Assembly: GCA_023415475.1 (NCBI GenBank)
Contig: JAEZKL010000165.1
Span: 1-43,937, forward strand
Reading direction: 5' to 3'
Length of the DNA: 43,937 nucleotides
From: Bacillota bacterium
GTDB lineage: Bacteria > Bacillota > Clostridia > Lachnospirales > Lachnospiraceae
In this document: in pieces, positions 8,887 through 16,650 of the stretch
Position numbering within the stretch: position 1 is the stretch's first letter
Layout: each line of letters starts with the position of its first letter
Made by a program: the position numbers and the translations under genes
The notes under the pieces: model-generated
What the model was told of the DNA's origin: nothing
The model's database searches: none
The model's input: only the letters and a program-made list of their open reading frames with translations

Positions 8887-9891
8887 TCACCCGAACATAT
8901 CGTATAGCTTATTTAGATCAAACTGCTTATCATCCACGTAATAATCTGCATTCGGCTTCCCAAAATGCAACTCATGATACTTTAACCCCCAAAGCTTTAG
9001 CTGTTGTTCCGTGATATCCTTCCAATCGATACCGGTTACATACCCTCTGGCAGTATGCAATACGATTTCGTTCCCCAGCTCATATAACCGATTGATGATA
9101 CCAATCATCTTTTCATTCGGCTGAGATTGTGCATAATTATTCGACTTCTCAAGCAAGGCAATCACACCGTCAATATCAAAGACAAAACGCTGCCCGCCGG
9201 ATGATATTCGTAGGTATTCTTCTGCTCTGTGAAGCTCCTCCTCAGTATCAATATCATAATTTTTCGTCATCTCGTAGCCATAAATCATATTGCCTGACAT
9301 CGAATGCTGTTCCAGTATAACTTTACCCCGAACGACGTCGATGCAAGCATTTTGATAATATACCTTGGGCAACTGCTGCCGTGGCATATTATAGCATTCT
9401 TTAATATCCTGCATTATCGGAGTGATGGTTCCATCTGACTGTTTATGCCACATCTTATATGGGATCTCCTTCGCAGGAGCGATGCTTCTGACCGAATCCG
9501 TCCGATCATTCCTCATCAATATCTCAATCATGGCATCAATATCTGCGATCTCCCGGATCGGATAGGTAGGTCGAAGCTGCACCACAATATCTGCTATGTA
9601 GCCTTCCTTTTCCCATAGAAACTGTAGACAATGATAAAATACATCGATATCCAGGGCGCTGTCACTTGCATATTCCTCCGGCCGGATAAAAGGCACTTCT
9701 GCTCCGTATTCTACACCGATTGCTGCATACTCCTCACTATCCGTGCTTAAAATAATGCGGTTGATGTATTTTGATTTCCTGGCATGCTCGATGGAATAGG
9801 CTAACATCGGTTTTCCATTGATTGGCCGGATATTCTTGTGAGGAACGCTTTTTGATCCGCTTCTTGCAGGTATTACTGCCAAAACATTCAT
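8887..9891 (-). CDS. CMP-nonulosonate-type cytidylyltransferase fused to HAD phosphatase
   Basis: Residues 1-225 are a NeuA-like cytidylyltransferase that would activate the nonulosonic acid as a CMP-sugar: VIPARSGSKSVPHKNI holds the CTP-binding loop, followed by NGKPMLAYSIEHA, LSTDSEEY and VQLRPTYPIR. Residues about 232-334 are a HAD-type phosphatase domain: FVFDIDGV (DxD), LHTARG (motif II Thr), FGKP (Lys) and YYVDDK (acidic motif IV). Such a phosphatase could remove the phosphate from a nonulosonate phosphate made by a NeuB-type enzyme. The gene starts 3 bases after the Maf gene with GGAGG inside the Maf coding end, so the two are one operon. The exact sugar is unknown. Confidence 0.88.
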   Translation of the reverse strand: MNVLAVIPARSGSKSVPHKNIRPINGKPMLAYSIEHARKSKYINRIILSTDSEEYAAIGVEYGAEVPFIRPEEYASDSALDIDVFYHCLQFLWEKEGYIADIVVQLRPTYPIREIADIDAMIEILMRNDRTDSVRSIAPAKEIPYKMWHKQSDGTITPIMQDIKECYNMPRQQLPKVYYQNACIDVVRGKVILEQHSMSGNMIYGYEMTKNYDIDTEEELHRAEEYLRISSGGQRFVFDIDGVIALLEKSNNYAQSQPNEKMIGIINRLYELGNEIVLHTARGYVTGIDWKDITEQQLKLWGLKYHELHFGKPNADYYVDDKQFDLNKLYDMFG

Positions 9892-9894
9892 GTC

Positions 9895-11733
9895 CTAATC
9901 CTCCAAAGAATGATAAATGATGATTTTGTTAATTACTGATAAAAGAAGATCACACCCCTCAAGCATTCGCCGATAAATAAGCTCTGTAGTCTCGTAGGAA
10001 GCCATTTCATCCTTTTGTTTATCATTTGACATAATATTTAAGCTCCCAATCTCATCGGTACTAGCACTTAAGATATATTGATCCAGTAGCGAAAAGATAG
10101 ATTTTCCCTCAATTTGTGCATTGGCAGTAAATAACCTCTTCACCAGTCGTCTGCTTTCCGAGGATTCGTTTTTCTGTAATTTCATATTTGTAATAAGCTT
10201 TTGGCAGTCATAGATCGTTTTCTGTGCCTTTTCCCGTATCTCGGTGACTTCCTCTCTCGCCGCAAACAGTTTTTCCATAATGATATGGAGTTCTTCCTTG
10301 TTAAAGGTCGGCTCCACACTCTCGAGAATTGCCCTGCAGTCAACATTGGTGTTACAATGCTGCTCCACTACTTCCTTCAGAGTCAGCAGTCGTGTTCCCT
10401 GAATTCTTGCTCCTCCTTCGGTTGCATCAATAAAATCGCAGTCAGGAAATTGTAGAATCATCGCCTCCAGCCATCTTAGATAGGAATACCAGTCAAATCT
10501 GGTTTTAACTTTATTTCCGTCGATATCGTCTACATATAGCTCAATCAATCCTTGATCCCACGGAAGAAGCTGATCCATCCCAGCATGGGATAGGCCATTT
10601 TGATATGCCAGATCGGAGCCTACAAAAACGATTCTTTGAAAGCCTGAAGCGGCCATCAAAGTAAAGACCGCGGTTGTAATTGATCCCCCCGTTGCGATAG
10701 GTGGAAACTTTTTATTCATCCCGAGATAGATCTTCCTCATAAAATCGGAACAGTCAAAAAATATTTTCTTTCCCCTATGTTGTGATAATATCTGATAGCT
10801 TCCCTCCAGCTTGCATAGTAAGGGAACAGTAAAGCTCTCCGGATGTTCTGTAGCTTTAACATTTTTATTTGCATCAATATTAGCGACAAAGTCCGGCTCG
10901 ATCTGGTACCTTTGTAGGGTATCATAGGCCCGGTCAACTGCTATGATGATTGCTTTTCCCTTGGCCAACCTCAGAACCTCAATATTCTTCAGTAGCGATG
11001 GACCAGCTGATACAATAATCACCGGTACATCCTTGGGCAGCCTTTCCTGTAAATCCCAGAAGGTTATAGTATCTTTAAGAAATTGCATGTTTCGAATCGA
11101 ATTATTGACAATAGTTCTTGTAAGCTTTTCGTGAGTACCTTTTACTACCAAGCTTTCGAGCATATTGTCCTGTAGCATTGTATGGAAGTCATCATAAGAC
11201 GCACGATATAATTTATCATATCCGGGATGACAACATTCCAGCCTTGAATATAGATTCATCCAATTCATAACCTGAGAGATATAGATCGGCAGCTCACTGT
11301 CATTGATTCCTTCGACAATCAACAGTACTCTCTCATCGCTCAAAAGATCCCCCAGCTGATACCTCTCCAGTACATGAGTAAAAACAGTATAAGACGGCTC
11401 GTATACGATGACATAGCTGTCACTTTCCAGTAATTTCAACAATTCTCTTAAGAACAATCCGTTTCCCAGGCCAAACATAGCAGCCACCATACCGAGATTT
11501 TTAATATTGAATTGCTGTACCCATCTCGTAGCCTCCTGCAATGGATCAAATTTGCTGTTCAACCGGATCGTTCCTTCTGTACTTGTTATCTCCAGAGCAT
11601 CGATCTCTGTTCTGGTCGGTACAGATGTGACTTTAATATTATCTATAATAGGATTTGTCTCTTCCCCATTCAGATACTGATACAAGGAAATCTTATGCTT
11701 TTTTAGATATTTTAAATTATCCTGAAGATACAT
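9895..11733 (-). CDS. Maf/DUF115 (MptE-like) flagellin glycosyltransferase
   Basis: The 612-residue protein has the architecture of motility accessory factors, which transfer nonulosonic-type sugars to flagellin Ser/Thr residues. Residues about 75-115 hold a methyltransferase-like loop (MFGLGNGLFLREL, then VYEPSY). The DUF115 core starts with VIIVSAGPSLLKN near residue 240 and continues with IIAVDRAYDTL, FVANIDAN and TGGSITTAVFTLMAASG, VFVGSDLAY near residues 350-375. The C-terminus is a long helical tail. The start is ATG at 11733, 7 bases after AAGGGTGG; the upstream in-frame TTG at 11754 overlaps the previous gene. Position next to flagellin and CMP-sugar genes supports the role. Confidence 0.85.
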   Translation of the reverse strand: MYLQDNLKYLKKHKISLYQYLNGEETNPIIDNIKVTSVPTRTEIDALEITSTEGTIRLNSKFDPLQEATRWVQQFNIKNLGMVAAMFGLGNGLFLRELLKLLESDSYVIVYEPSYTVFTHVLERYQLGDLLSDERVLLIVEGINDSELPIYISQVMNWMNLYSRLECCHPGYDKLYRASYDDFHTMLQDNMLESLVVKGTHEKLTRTIVNNSIRNMQFLKDTITFWDLQERLPKDVPVIIVSAGPSLLKNIEVLRLAKGKAIIIAVDRAYDTLQRYQIEPDFVANIDANKNVKATEHPESFTVPLLCKLEGSYQILSQHRGKKIFFDCSDFMRKIYLGMNKKFPPIATGGSITTAVFTLMAASGFQRIVFVGSDLAYQNGLSHAGMDQLLPWDQGLIELYVDDIDGNKVKTRFDWYSYLRWLEAMILQFPDCDFIDATEGGARIQGTRLLTLKEVVEQHCNTNVDCRAILESVEPTFNKEELHIIMEKLFAAREEVTEIREKAQKTIYDCQKLITNMKLQKNESSESRRLVKRLFTANAQIEGKSIFSLLDQYILSASTDEIGSLNIMSNDKQKDEMASYETTELIYRRMLEGCDLLLSVINKIIIYHSLED

Positions 11734-11746
11734 ATACTTACCACCC

Positions 11747-12061
11747 TTATCCAAGCTTAATATCTATAAGTTCATCGATCAAACCTAATAACTCATAACT
11801 CATTATATCAGCTATCAAGACAGTATCCTTTTGTTCCATAGCAATCATAATTGATTGAAGTGACTCTGTTAGCTTTTGATAAAGCTGGCTCACATCCTCC
11901 CGCTCTTTGTTTACCTCCAAAATCATAGATACTGCAGTAATATCGTCTATAATACCGATCAGCTCGGTATATCCGGCTTGAAACTTCTGCTGATAAAACC
12001 AATCTGCTACCAAGCTTATTTTATTCTTTAACTCCTCCAACCCCTCTTGAAGCATACTCAT
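11747..12061 (-). CDS. Small helical protein of unknown function, upstream of maf
   Basis: I do not recognise this 104-residue acidic protein. It appears all-helical, with heptad-like Leu/Ile spacing and no membrane span or signal peptide. The size and pattern resemble four-helix flagellar chaperones such as FliS, but no family motif is visible. The start is ATG at 12061 after an AGGTCAGGG site; a TTG at 12085 is less likely. It ends 13 bases before the Maf start and is the first gene after a sigma-A promoter, so it is co-transcribed with maf. A role as an accessory factor for Maf or as a flagellin chaperone is inference. Confidence 0.6.
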   Translation of the reverse strand: MSMLQEGLEELKNKISLVADWFYQQKFQAGYTELIGIIDDITAVSMILEVNKEREDVSQLYQKLTESLQSIMIAMEQKDTVLIADIMSYELLGLIDELIDIKLG

Positions 12062-12116
12062 AACGATACCCTGACCTTTCGACAAAAATATTTACTGTTC
12101 TTTAAATTCTTACTTT

Positions 12117-12145
12117 ATTATCTCATTTATAATCAAATATTTCAA
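12117..12145 (-). promoter_or_regulatory. Sigma-A-like promoter of the small protein-maf-neuA operon
   Basis: On the minus strand TTGAAA (12145-12140) and GATAAT (12122-12117) are separated by 17 bases, about 55 bases before the ATG at 12061. It lies downstream of the flagellin terminator, so this operon can start independently of hag. Confidence 0.55.
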
Positions 12146-12213
12146 TATTTTCAATTGCAGTTATTCTTACAGGCATTATTCACATTACTCACTTTGCTTA
12201 CTCGTAAACAATA

Positions 12214-12246
12214 GAAAAAAATAAGACCGGCTCAAAGGCCGGCCTT
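12214..12246 (-). terminator. Rho-independent terminator of flagellin
   Basis: A 9-bp stem (AAGGCCGGC pairing with GCCGGTCTT, one G-T pair) with a 6-base loop is followed on the minus strand by A then six T. It lies 23 bases after the flagellin stop codon and would end the abundant hag transcript. Confidence 0.9.
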
Positions 12247-12268
12247 ATTAATTAATACTATGTACTGA

Positions 12269-13099
12269 TTAGCCTAATAAGGATAATACACCCTGTGTAG
12301 ACTGGTTAGCTTGTGCCAACATTGACTGAGCAGCCTGCTGAAGAATATTACTCTTGGAGTAAGCTACCATCTCTTCTGCCATATCAACGTCACGAATACG
12401 AGACTCAGCTGCCTGTAAATTCTCAGCAGTATTATCTGCATTAGCGATTGTATGCTCTAATCTGTTCTGTACAGCACCGAGAGAAGATCTCTCTGTGGAT
12501 ACCTTTGAGATAGCATCGTTAATCGTCTTAATAGCTGCAGTTGCCTGAGAATAGGTTGAAACCTTGTCAGCAACTAATGACTTGCTTACACCTAAAGCAG
12601 ATGCATCCATGTTCTTGATGTTAAGAGTAATGTTCTGGCCCTTATTTGCACCAACCTGGAAGTTCATCTTAGTTGAGGAGAAGGAGCCATCCAGAAGCTT
12701 AAGAGTATTGAACTCTGTCTGATCTGCAATACGAGTAATCTCTTCTGTTAAGGACTCTAACTCAGCTTTAATGGACTGACGGTCAACAGTAACGTTAGTA
12801 TCGTTAGATGCCTGAACTGCTAACTCTCTCATTCTTTGAAGAATGGAGTGAGTCTCATTCAATGCGCCTTCTGCTGTCTGAATTAAGGAGATACCATCTT
12901 GTGCATTAGTAGAAGCCTGCTCAAGACCTCTGATCTGTCCTCTCATCTTCTCGGAGATGGAAAGACCAGCTGCGTCATCACCTGCACGGTTAATTCTGTA
13001 ACCGGAAGCTAATTTTTCAGTTGATTTACCAAGATTACCAGTAGTGATACCTAACTGTCTGTTTGTGTTGGCTGCTGCCATATTGTGTTGTACTATCAT
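12269..13099 (-). CDS. hag: Flagellin
   Basis: This 276-residue protein is the filament subunit. It has the conserved flagellin N-terminus (MIVQHNMAAANTNRQLG, LASGYRINRAGDDAAGL, MRGQIRGLEQA) and C-terminus (RIRDVDMAEEMVAYSK, ending LANQ-type repeats and LSLLG). The middle is short, so D2 and D3 surface domains are absent and only D0/D1 plus a small variable part with several Ser and Thr remain, possible O-glycosylation sites. The stretch RMRELAVQASNDTN matches the conserved D1 segment that TLR5 recognises in related flagellins. The ATG at 13099 follows AAGGAGGAATTATAAT; upstream in-frame codons are leader. A sigma-28 promoter and CsrA-type leader control it. Confidence 0.97.
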   Translation of the reverse strand: MIVQHNMAAANTNRQLGITTGNLGKSTEKLASGYRINRAGDDAAGLSISEKMRGQIRGLEQASTNAQDGISLIQTAEGALNETHSILQRMRELAVQASNDTNVTVDRQSIKAELESLTEEITRIADQTEFNTLKLLDGSFSSTKMNFQVGANKGQNITLNIKNMDASALGVSKSLVADKVSTYSQATAAIKTINDAISKVSTERSSLGAVQNRLEHTIANADNTAENLQAAESRIRDVDMAEEMVAYSKSNILQQAAQSMLAQANQSTQGVLSLLG

Positions 13100-13104
13100 A
13101 TTAT

Positions 13105-13228
13105 AATTCCTCCTTGAAATTTGTTTTAGTAGCATCCATGCTACTTATTTTTTTAATTTTATCCCCCATCCGGCCGTACGCTCCATCAAGGAGATTAGCT
13201 TTAAGTAAAAAATCTTTACTTGTAATAT
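13105..13228 (-). promoter_or_regulatory. Flagellin mRNA leader with probable CsrA-binding sites
   Basis: The leader is about 120 bases. A perfect hairpin at 13128-13145 (7-bp stem AGTAGCA/TGCTACT) shows TGGA in its loop, the preferred CsrA site. A second GGA lies in the ribosome site AAGGAGGAA at 13115-13107. Further GGA motifs occur at 13160-13190, including a CTCC/GGAG hairpin at 13180-13193. This matches the two-site layout known for hag repression by CsrA in Bacillus, and csrA and fliW are encoded 3.3-4 kb upstream in this window. Binding itself is inferred. Confidence 0.7.
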
Positions 13229-13255
13229 ATATCGGTATAGTTTGACAAAACTTTA
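13229..13255 (-). promoter_or_regulatory. Sigma-28 (SigD) promoter of flagellin
   Basis: On the minus strand TAAA (13255-13252), 15 bases, then ACCGATAT (13236-13229) match the SigD consensus TAAA-N15-GCCGATAT with a single difference. It lies about 130 bases before the flagellin ATG and just after the stop of the FliT-like gene. Confidence 0.92.
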
Positions 13256-13273
13256 TACCCAATTTAAACTTTT

Positions 13274-13771
13274 TTATTTTTTTTTGTCGTAAAAGAAGGA
13301 TTGTACTTCATGTTGGTTTGTCATAGTCTTATAATACTTCGTCGCTGTTTGAGAACTGATCTTTGACTTTCTGATGTCTCTGCGCCTGGCGGCCAGAACC
13401 ACATCCAGCCTTGACTTATTCCGAAGCTCCAGAGCCTGCAGCTTAACGCCCAGATCCGTAATGGAGGTTATATACTCCTGAAGCGATCTTATCTCTACTT
13501 CATAACGGTACTTATTATTCGTCAGCTCTTCCTTCACACTGCCATAAATTTGCTCAAACCCATCATCCAGCACAATTAATTGATTAAGCAGCTTCTCCTT
13601 TTGGGATATGGTCAGTGAAAACGGATCCTCCTCAAAGGCCTCTTGCTTCAATAATTCCTCTTGCTGTTCTGTTATACGTATCAGTTCCTTGAGAACCTCC
13701 AGCTTCTTCCTTGAGGAATCAATTAGTAGCTGGATATATGTCTGTTTTGCTTTAGTACTTTCTATTTCCAT
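13274..13771 (-). CDS. FliT-like flagellar export chaperone
   Basis: The 165-residue protein is predicted to be entirely helical and highly charged, with coiled-coil segments over residues about 10-55 and 85-130 and a Lys-rich C-terminus. No strong family motif is visible; the FliT-like call rests mainly on its place directly after fliD and fliS, where FliT-type or FlgN-type chaperones usually sit. It may bind FliD or another export substrate in the cytoplasm. ATG at 13771 is chosen because GGGAGG lies 9 bases upstream; the ATG at 13780 is only about one base from that site. Confidence 0.6.
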   Translation of the reverse strand: MEIESTKAKQTYIQLLIDSSRKKLEVLKELIRITEQQEELLKQEAFEEDPFSLTISQKEKLLNQLIVLDDGFEQIYGSVKEELTNNKYRYEVEIRSLQEYITSITDLGVKLQALELRNKSRLDVVLAARRRDIRKSKISSQTATKYYKTMTNQHEVQSFFYDKKK

Positions 13772-13805
13772 ATCATACATCCTCCCTATATTGATTCTTC
13801 ACAGT

Positions 13806-14183
13806 TTAATGTGTTCCCTTAGCCATACGCATAACTTCTTTCCAGGTATCTCTCATCTCCCTGATATATTGCAGAGCTTCTTCAAGAATAACGGCATCCT
13901 TCTTTATATTAGCCTCCAACAGTCTGCGATAAATATATTCATATACCAACTCAAAATCCTTTGCGACAGCGTAATCAAAGTTCAAAGTAGTCCGCAATTC
14001 TGTAATAATTCTTTCCGCTTTGATAATATTAATATTCGCTTTATCAATTTGTTTTTTTTCGATAGCCATGATCGCTAAGTTTCCGAACTTTATCGCCCCT
14101 TCATAAAGCATTAATGTAAGCTCCGCCGGTGTCGCGGTCAATATTTTGTTGTCCTTATAAGCTGCCGCCGCATTTGTAGCCAT
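13806..14183 (-). CDS. fliS: Flagellin export chaperone FliS
   Basis: FliS binds the C-terminus of flagellin in the cytoplasm and prevents early polymerisation. The 125-residue length is typical. The N-terminal AAAAYKDNKILTATPAELTLML and EGAIKFGNLA are the family hallmark, and four helices follow. It ends with the conserved pattern of acidic and aromatic residues (REMRDTWKEVM). AGGAGG precedes the ATG. It lies between fliD and the FliT-like gene in the usual order. Confidence 0.95.
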   Translation of the reverse strand: MATNAAAAYKDNKILTATPAELTLMLYEGAIKFGNLAIMAIEKKQIDKANINIIKAERIITELRTTLNFDYAVAKDFELVYEYIYRRLLEANIKKDAVILEEALQYIREMRDTWKEVMRMAKGTH

Positions 14184-14264
14184 ACCCGTGTTCCTCCTAA
14201 TTCAGTACATAATATCAACATATTACCATCTACCTATTAAAGTATGCTTTAAGGATAATACTTA

Positions 14265-15767
14265 CTATTTATTCGTTCCAAGCATGGAGGATAAATAGGA
14301 GCTCTGTGAATTCATATTCGACATTGCCTTTTCCATTGCAGTAAACTGCTTATAGTAGCGATTCTCAATATCCGTTAATTTATCCTCCAGAGTATTCAAA
14401 TCATCCTCGTAATCATCAATCTGCTTTTTAATTTCCTTATCATTGTAGAAGGTTAACGCACTACGGAGAGAATTACTCTTCATACTATCAGTAAACGAGG
14501 TATAGAGTTTATCAGCCAGTGTATTAAGCGTCTCCATGACCGCTCCCGGATTATCGGTCAGCGCTTTCATTAGCTTATTCTCTTGCGAGGACACGGTACT
14601 GTCCTCCTCATCTCCACTGATATGTAGTAAGCCTTTCTCGGTATAATTTCCGGTTTTAATTCCGAAGGAGGATAATGAATAACCCTTATTGTCATACGTC
14701 ACGCTCTGACTAAGAGTTGAACGCATTGTGCTAATCAGACTACCCAGAGTGTTATCTCTTCGCAATAAGGAATCCTTTATTTTATCTTCCCACTTCTCTA
14801 TCTGATCCTCACTCATTACTTCCTTCTGCTCATCGGTCAAGGGCTCAAAGCCTTTTGCTGAGCCCGCACCATACAGTTCGTTCATCTCTGTAATAAGCGC
14901 ATTATATTCCTTCACGAAGCTCTTAACACTGTCATATACTGCTTTTGTATTGTTTGACACATTAATACTTACTGTACCTGTACCTGTTGTTCCCAGGAGG
15001 TTAAAGGTAAGTCCGTTTGCAGTCACATTATTAGAGGAGCTTGTCATCGAAGCACCATTATACTCAAAAACCGCATTCTTAGCAGAGACAAAAGACATCG
15101 TCCCACCATCGTTTAAGGTTACAGAATTATCACTATCCGTTGCACTAAAGGCCTTTAAACCGATCTTAGATAGATCCATTCCCGATGCAGCAGATAAGGA
15201 AAACGCTCCATCCGATCCACTAGCCTTCGAACTCATATAGATTCGTTTCTGAGTTGTATCAAAGGAGGCATTGATGCCAGAGTCCTTTAATTTCGTAACA
15301 AATTCGCTTATGGTTGTTGTAGATGTAACAGCTACCGTCTTGGTGGTGCTTCCATTGGTTATGGTGATGTCTCCTTCACCAACCCCAAGGCTGCTCAGGG
15401 TGGTACTTCCGGTTACGCTGCTGCCCAGCTTGGAACCGGTAACAAATTGTGCACTTGCAAGGGATGATATCTTAATCTGATGTGTACCCTCCACAGCATT
15501 ATTTCCTGCAGTCACGGATATCTTGCTTGTATCTGAGACTTCAGCACTTTTTGCGTTAAAGCTTCCCTGCATCTTCATTTTATACAAAGAACCGGTATAG
15601 AAGGAATACAGCTTTTTATTCAGTTCCTTCCATTGATCCTGCTTCCATTCCGCTTTTGTTTTCTTGTTCTCTATCTTTGTCTTTCTTAATCTCTGAGCGG
15701 ACATCAATTCCGCCACGATGCTTTCCGTATCCATACCGGAGGCAAGTCCTGATAATCTTATTGGCAT
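14265..15767 (-). CDS. fliD: Flagellar filament cap protein FliD (HAP2)
   Basis: FliD forms the pentameric cap that folds exported flagellin at the filament tip. The 500-residue protein begins RLSGLASGMDTESIVAELM and TKIENKKTKAEWKQDQWKE, the FliD N-terminal pattern, and ends with a coiled-coil (residues about 445-495: DYEDDLNTLEDKLTDIENRY, MEKAMSNMNSQSSYLSSML). The middle is rich in Ser, Thr and Gly, as in exported flagellar proteins. GGAGG precedes the ATG; it starts 11 bases after flaG, so both belong to one transcript. Confidence 0.97.
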   Translation of the reverse strand: MPIRLSGLASGMDTESIVAELMSAQRLRKTKIENKKTKAEWKQDQWKELNKKLYSFYTGSLYKMKMQGSFNAKSAEVSDTSKISVTAGNNAVEGTHQIKISSLASAQFVTGSKLGSSVTGSTTLSSLGVGEGDITITNGSTTKTVAVTSTTTISEFVTKLKDSGINASFDTTQKRIYMSSKASGSDGAFSLSAASGMDLSKIGLKAFSATDSDNSVTLNDGGTMSFVSAKNAVFEYNGASMTSSSNNVTANGLTFNLLGTTGTGTVSINVSNNTKAVYDSVKSFVKEYNALITEMNELYGAGSAKGFEPLTDEQKEVMSEDQIEKWEDKIKDSLLRRDNTLGSLISTMRSTLSQSVTYDNKGYSLSSFGIKTGNYTEKGLLHISGDEEDSTVSSQENKLMKALTDNPGAVMETLNTLADKLYTSFTDSMKSNSLRSALTFYNDKEIKKQIDDYEDDLNTLEDKLTDIENRYYKQFTAMEKAMSNMNSQSSYLSSMLGTNK

Positions 15768-15778
15768 AGTCGCACCTC

Positions 15779-16201
15779 CTATCTTCTTTCATCCACGAGA
15801 ATTCCGGCCAGCTCCCACATTTTCTCAAGCATATCTAAGGTTTCCTCCGGAGGTATCTCTCTGATCACTTCCTCTGTAGCATTATCGAGGACTTTAATCG
15901 ATACCCGTTTTGTCTCTTCGTGGTATGAAAATTCACATCTGGTTCTATGAGTCTTCATCTTACTATTCGCAAGTGATATTGCGTTTTTTATATGTTGCTC
16001 ACTAGCCATATTTTGATTCTGGTTATTGCTCTGTTCCCTGGATGCTTGACTGCTACCGGCAACCCTGTTAACACTTTCAGAAACCTCTGTAATATTAAAA
16101 TTTGCAGCACTCTCTTGCTGCGTGTTCAGTTCTGTCCTCTGTCTGTGGACTGCCTTTGCGGGATTATGATAACCCGCTCCTGATAATATCTCTAATGCCA
16201 T
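15779..16201 (-). CDS. flaG: FlaG family protein
   Basis: FlaG proteins influence filament length or stability and usually precede fliD. This 140-residue protein has a variable Gln/Asn/Ser-rich N-terminus and the conserved C-terminal domain: RCEFSYHEETKRVSIKVLD, then VIREIPPEETLDMLEKMWEL. GGAGG lies 9 bases before the ATG. It is the first gene after a near-perfect sigma-28 promoter, and heads the flaG-fliD-fliS-fliT unit that may read through to hag. Confidence 0.9.
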   Translation of the reverse strand: MALEILSGAGYHNPAKAVHRQRTELNTQQESAANFNITEVSESVNRVAGSSQASREQSNNQNQNMASEQHIKNAISLANSKMKTHRTRCEFSYHEETKRVSIKVLDNATEEVIREIPPEETLDMLEKMWELAGILVDERR

Positions 16202-16299
16202 ATCGACACACCTCCATGTGTAAGGGATTTAATTAGTTATTAATAATGCGTTTGCCATCCTTGACTGCACATTAATTCGCATTAAACTTTCTATTACTT

Positions 16300-16326
16300 A
16301 TATCGGCTTCCTTTTGAAAAAGTTTA
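16300..16326 (-). promoter_or_regulatory. Sigma-28 (SigD) promoter of flaG-fliD-fliS-fliT
   Basis: On the minus strand TAAA (16326-16323), 15 bases, then GCCGATAT (16307-16300) is a perfect match to the SigD consensus. It lies about 100 bases before the flaG ATG and follows the csrA terminator. Confidence 0.95.
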
Positions 16327-16356
16327 TAGCTCTTCATAAATTAAGTGAATAACTTC

Positions 16357-16406
16357 AAAAGGCTTTCAGTATTTGATTGCATATGCAACCATCCAGAAAG
16401 CCTTTT
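16357..16406 (-). terminator. Terminator after csrA
   Basis: An 11-bp stem (AAAAGGCTTTC pairing with GAAAGCCTTTT) encloses a 28-base loop that itself contains the palindrome TTGCATATGCAA. The stem ends in TTTT on both strands. It lies about 20 bases after the csrA stop and separates the flgM-to-csrA genes from flaG. Confidence 0.8.
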
Positions 16407-16427
16407 AACACCATAGCTATTAACAGA

Positions 16428-16649
16428 TTATTGAAATAATTTCTTCAGTATATCATCCGTTGCAGTTGATTCTACAGCTTCCTTATTCTCCTCTTTAATC
16501 TGAAGATAGATTTCTTTACGATAGATCGGTACGGACTTCGGAGCACTGATCCCAATCTTTACCTGATCACCCTTCACTTCCAAAACGGTAATTTCTATAT
16601 CGTTTCCAATAACAATTGACTCATTCGCTCTTCTCGATAGGGCCAGCAT
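16428..16649 (-). CDS. csrA: Carbon storage regulator CsrA
   Basis: CsrA is a dimeric RNA-binding protein that blocks translation by binding GGA motifs at ribosome sites. The 73-residue product has the family pattern MLALSRRANESIVIG, ITVLEVKGDQVKIGISAPK and VPIYRKEIYLQI, including the Arg in the VPxYR loop that contacts RNA. The ATG at 16649 follows AAGGAGGGCAAATAGT; longer in-frame starts reach into fliW and are rejected. The ribosome site lies within the last fliW codons and the gap is one base, so translation is coupled to FliW, its antagonist. Its likely target is the flagellin leader in this window. Confidence 0.97.
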   Translation of the reverse strand: MLALSRRANESIVIGNDIEITVLEVKGDQVKIGISAPKSVPIYRKEIYLQIKEENKEAVESTATDDILKKLFQ

Positions 16650-16650
16650 A

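Noticed and set aside
13100..13135. Longer flagellin start
   Set aside because: The extra residues are encoded by the mRNA leader and ribosome site; all flagellins start at the MIVQHN-type sequence.
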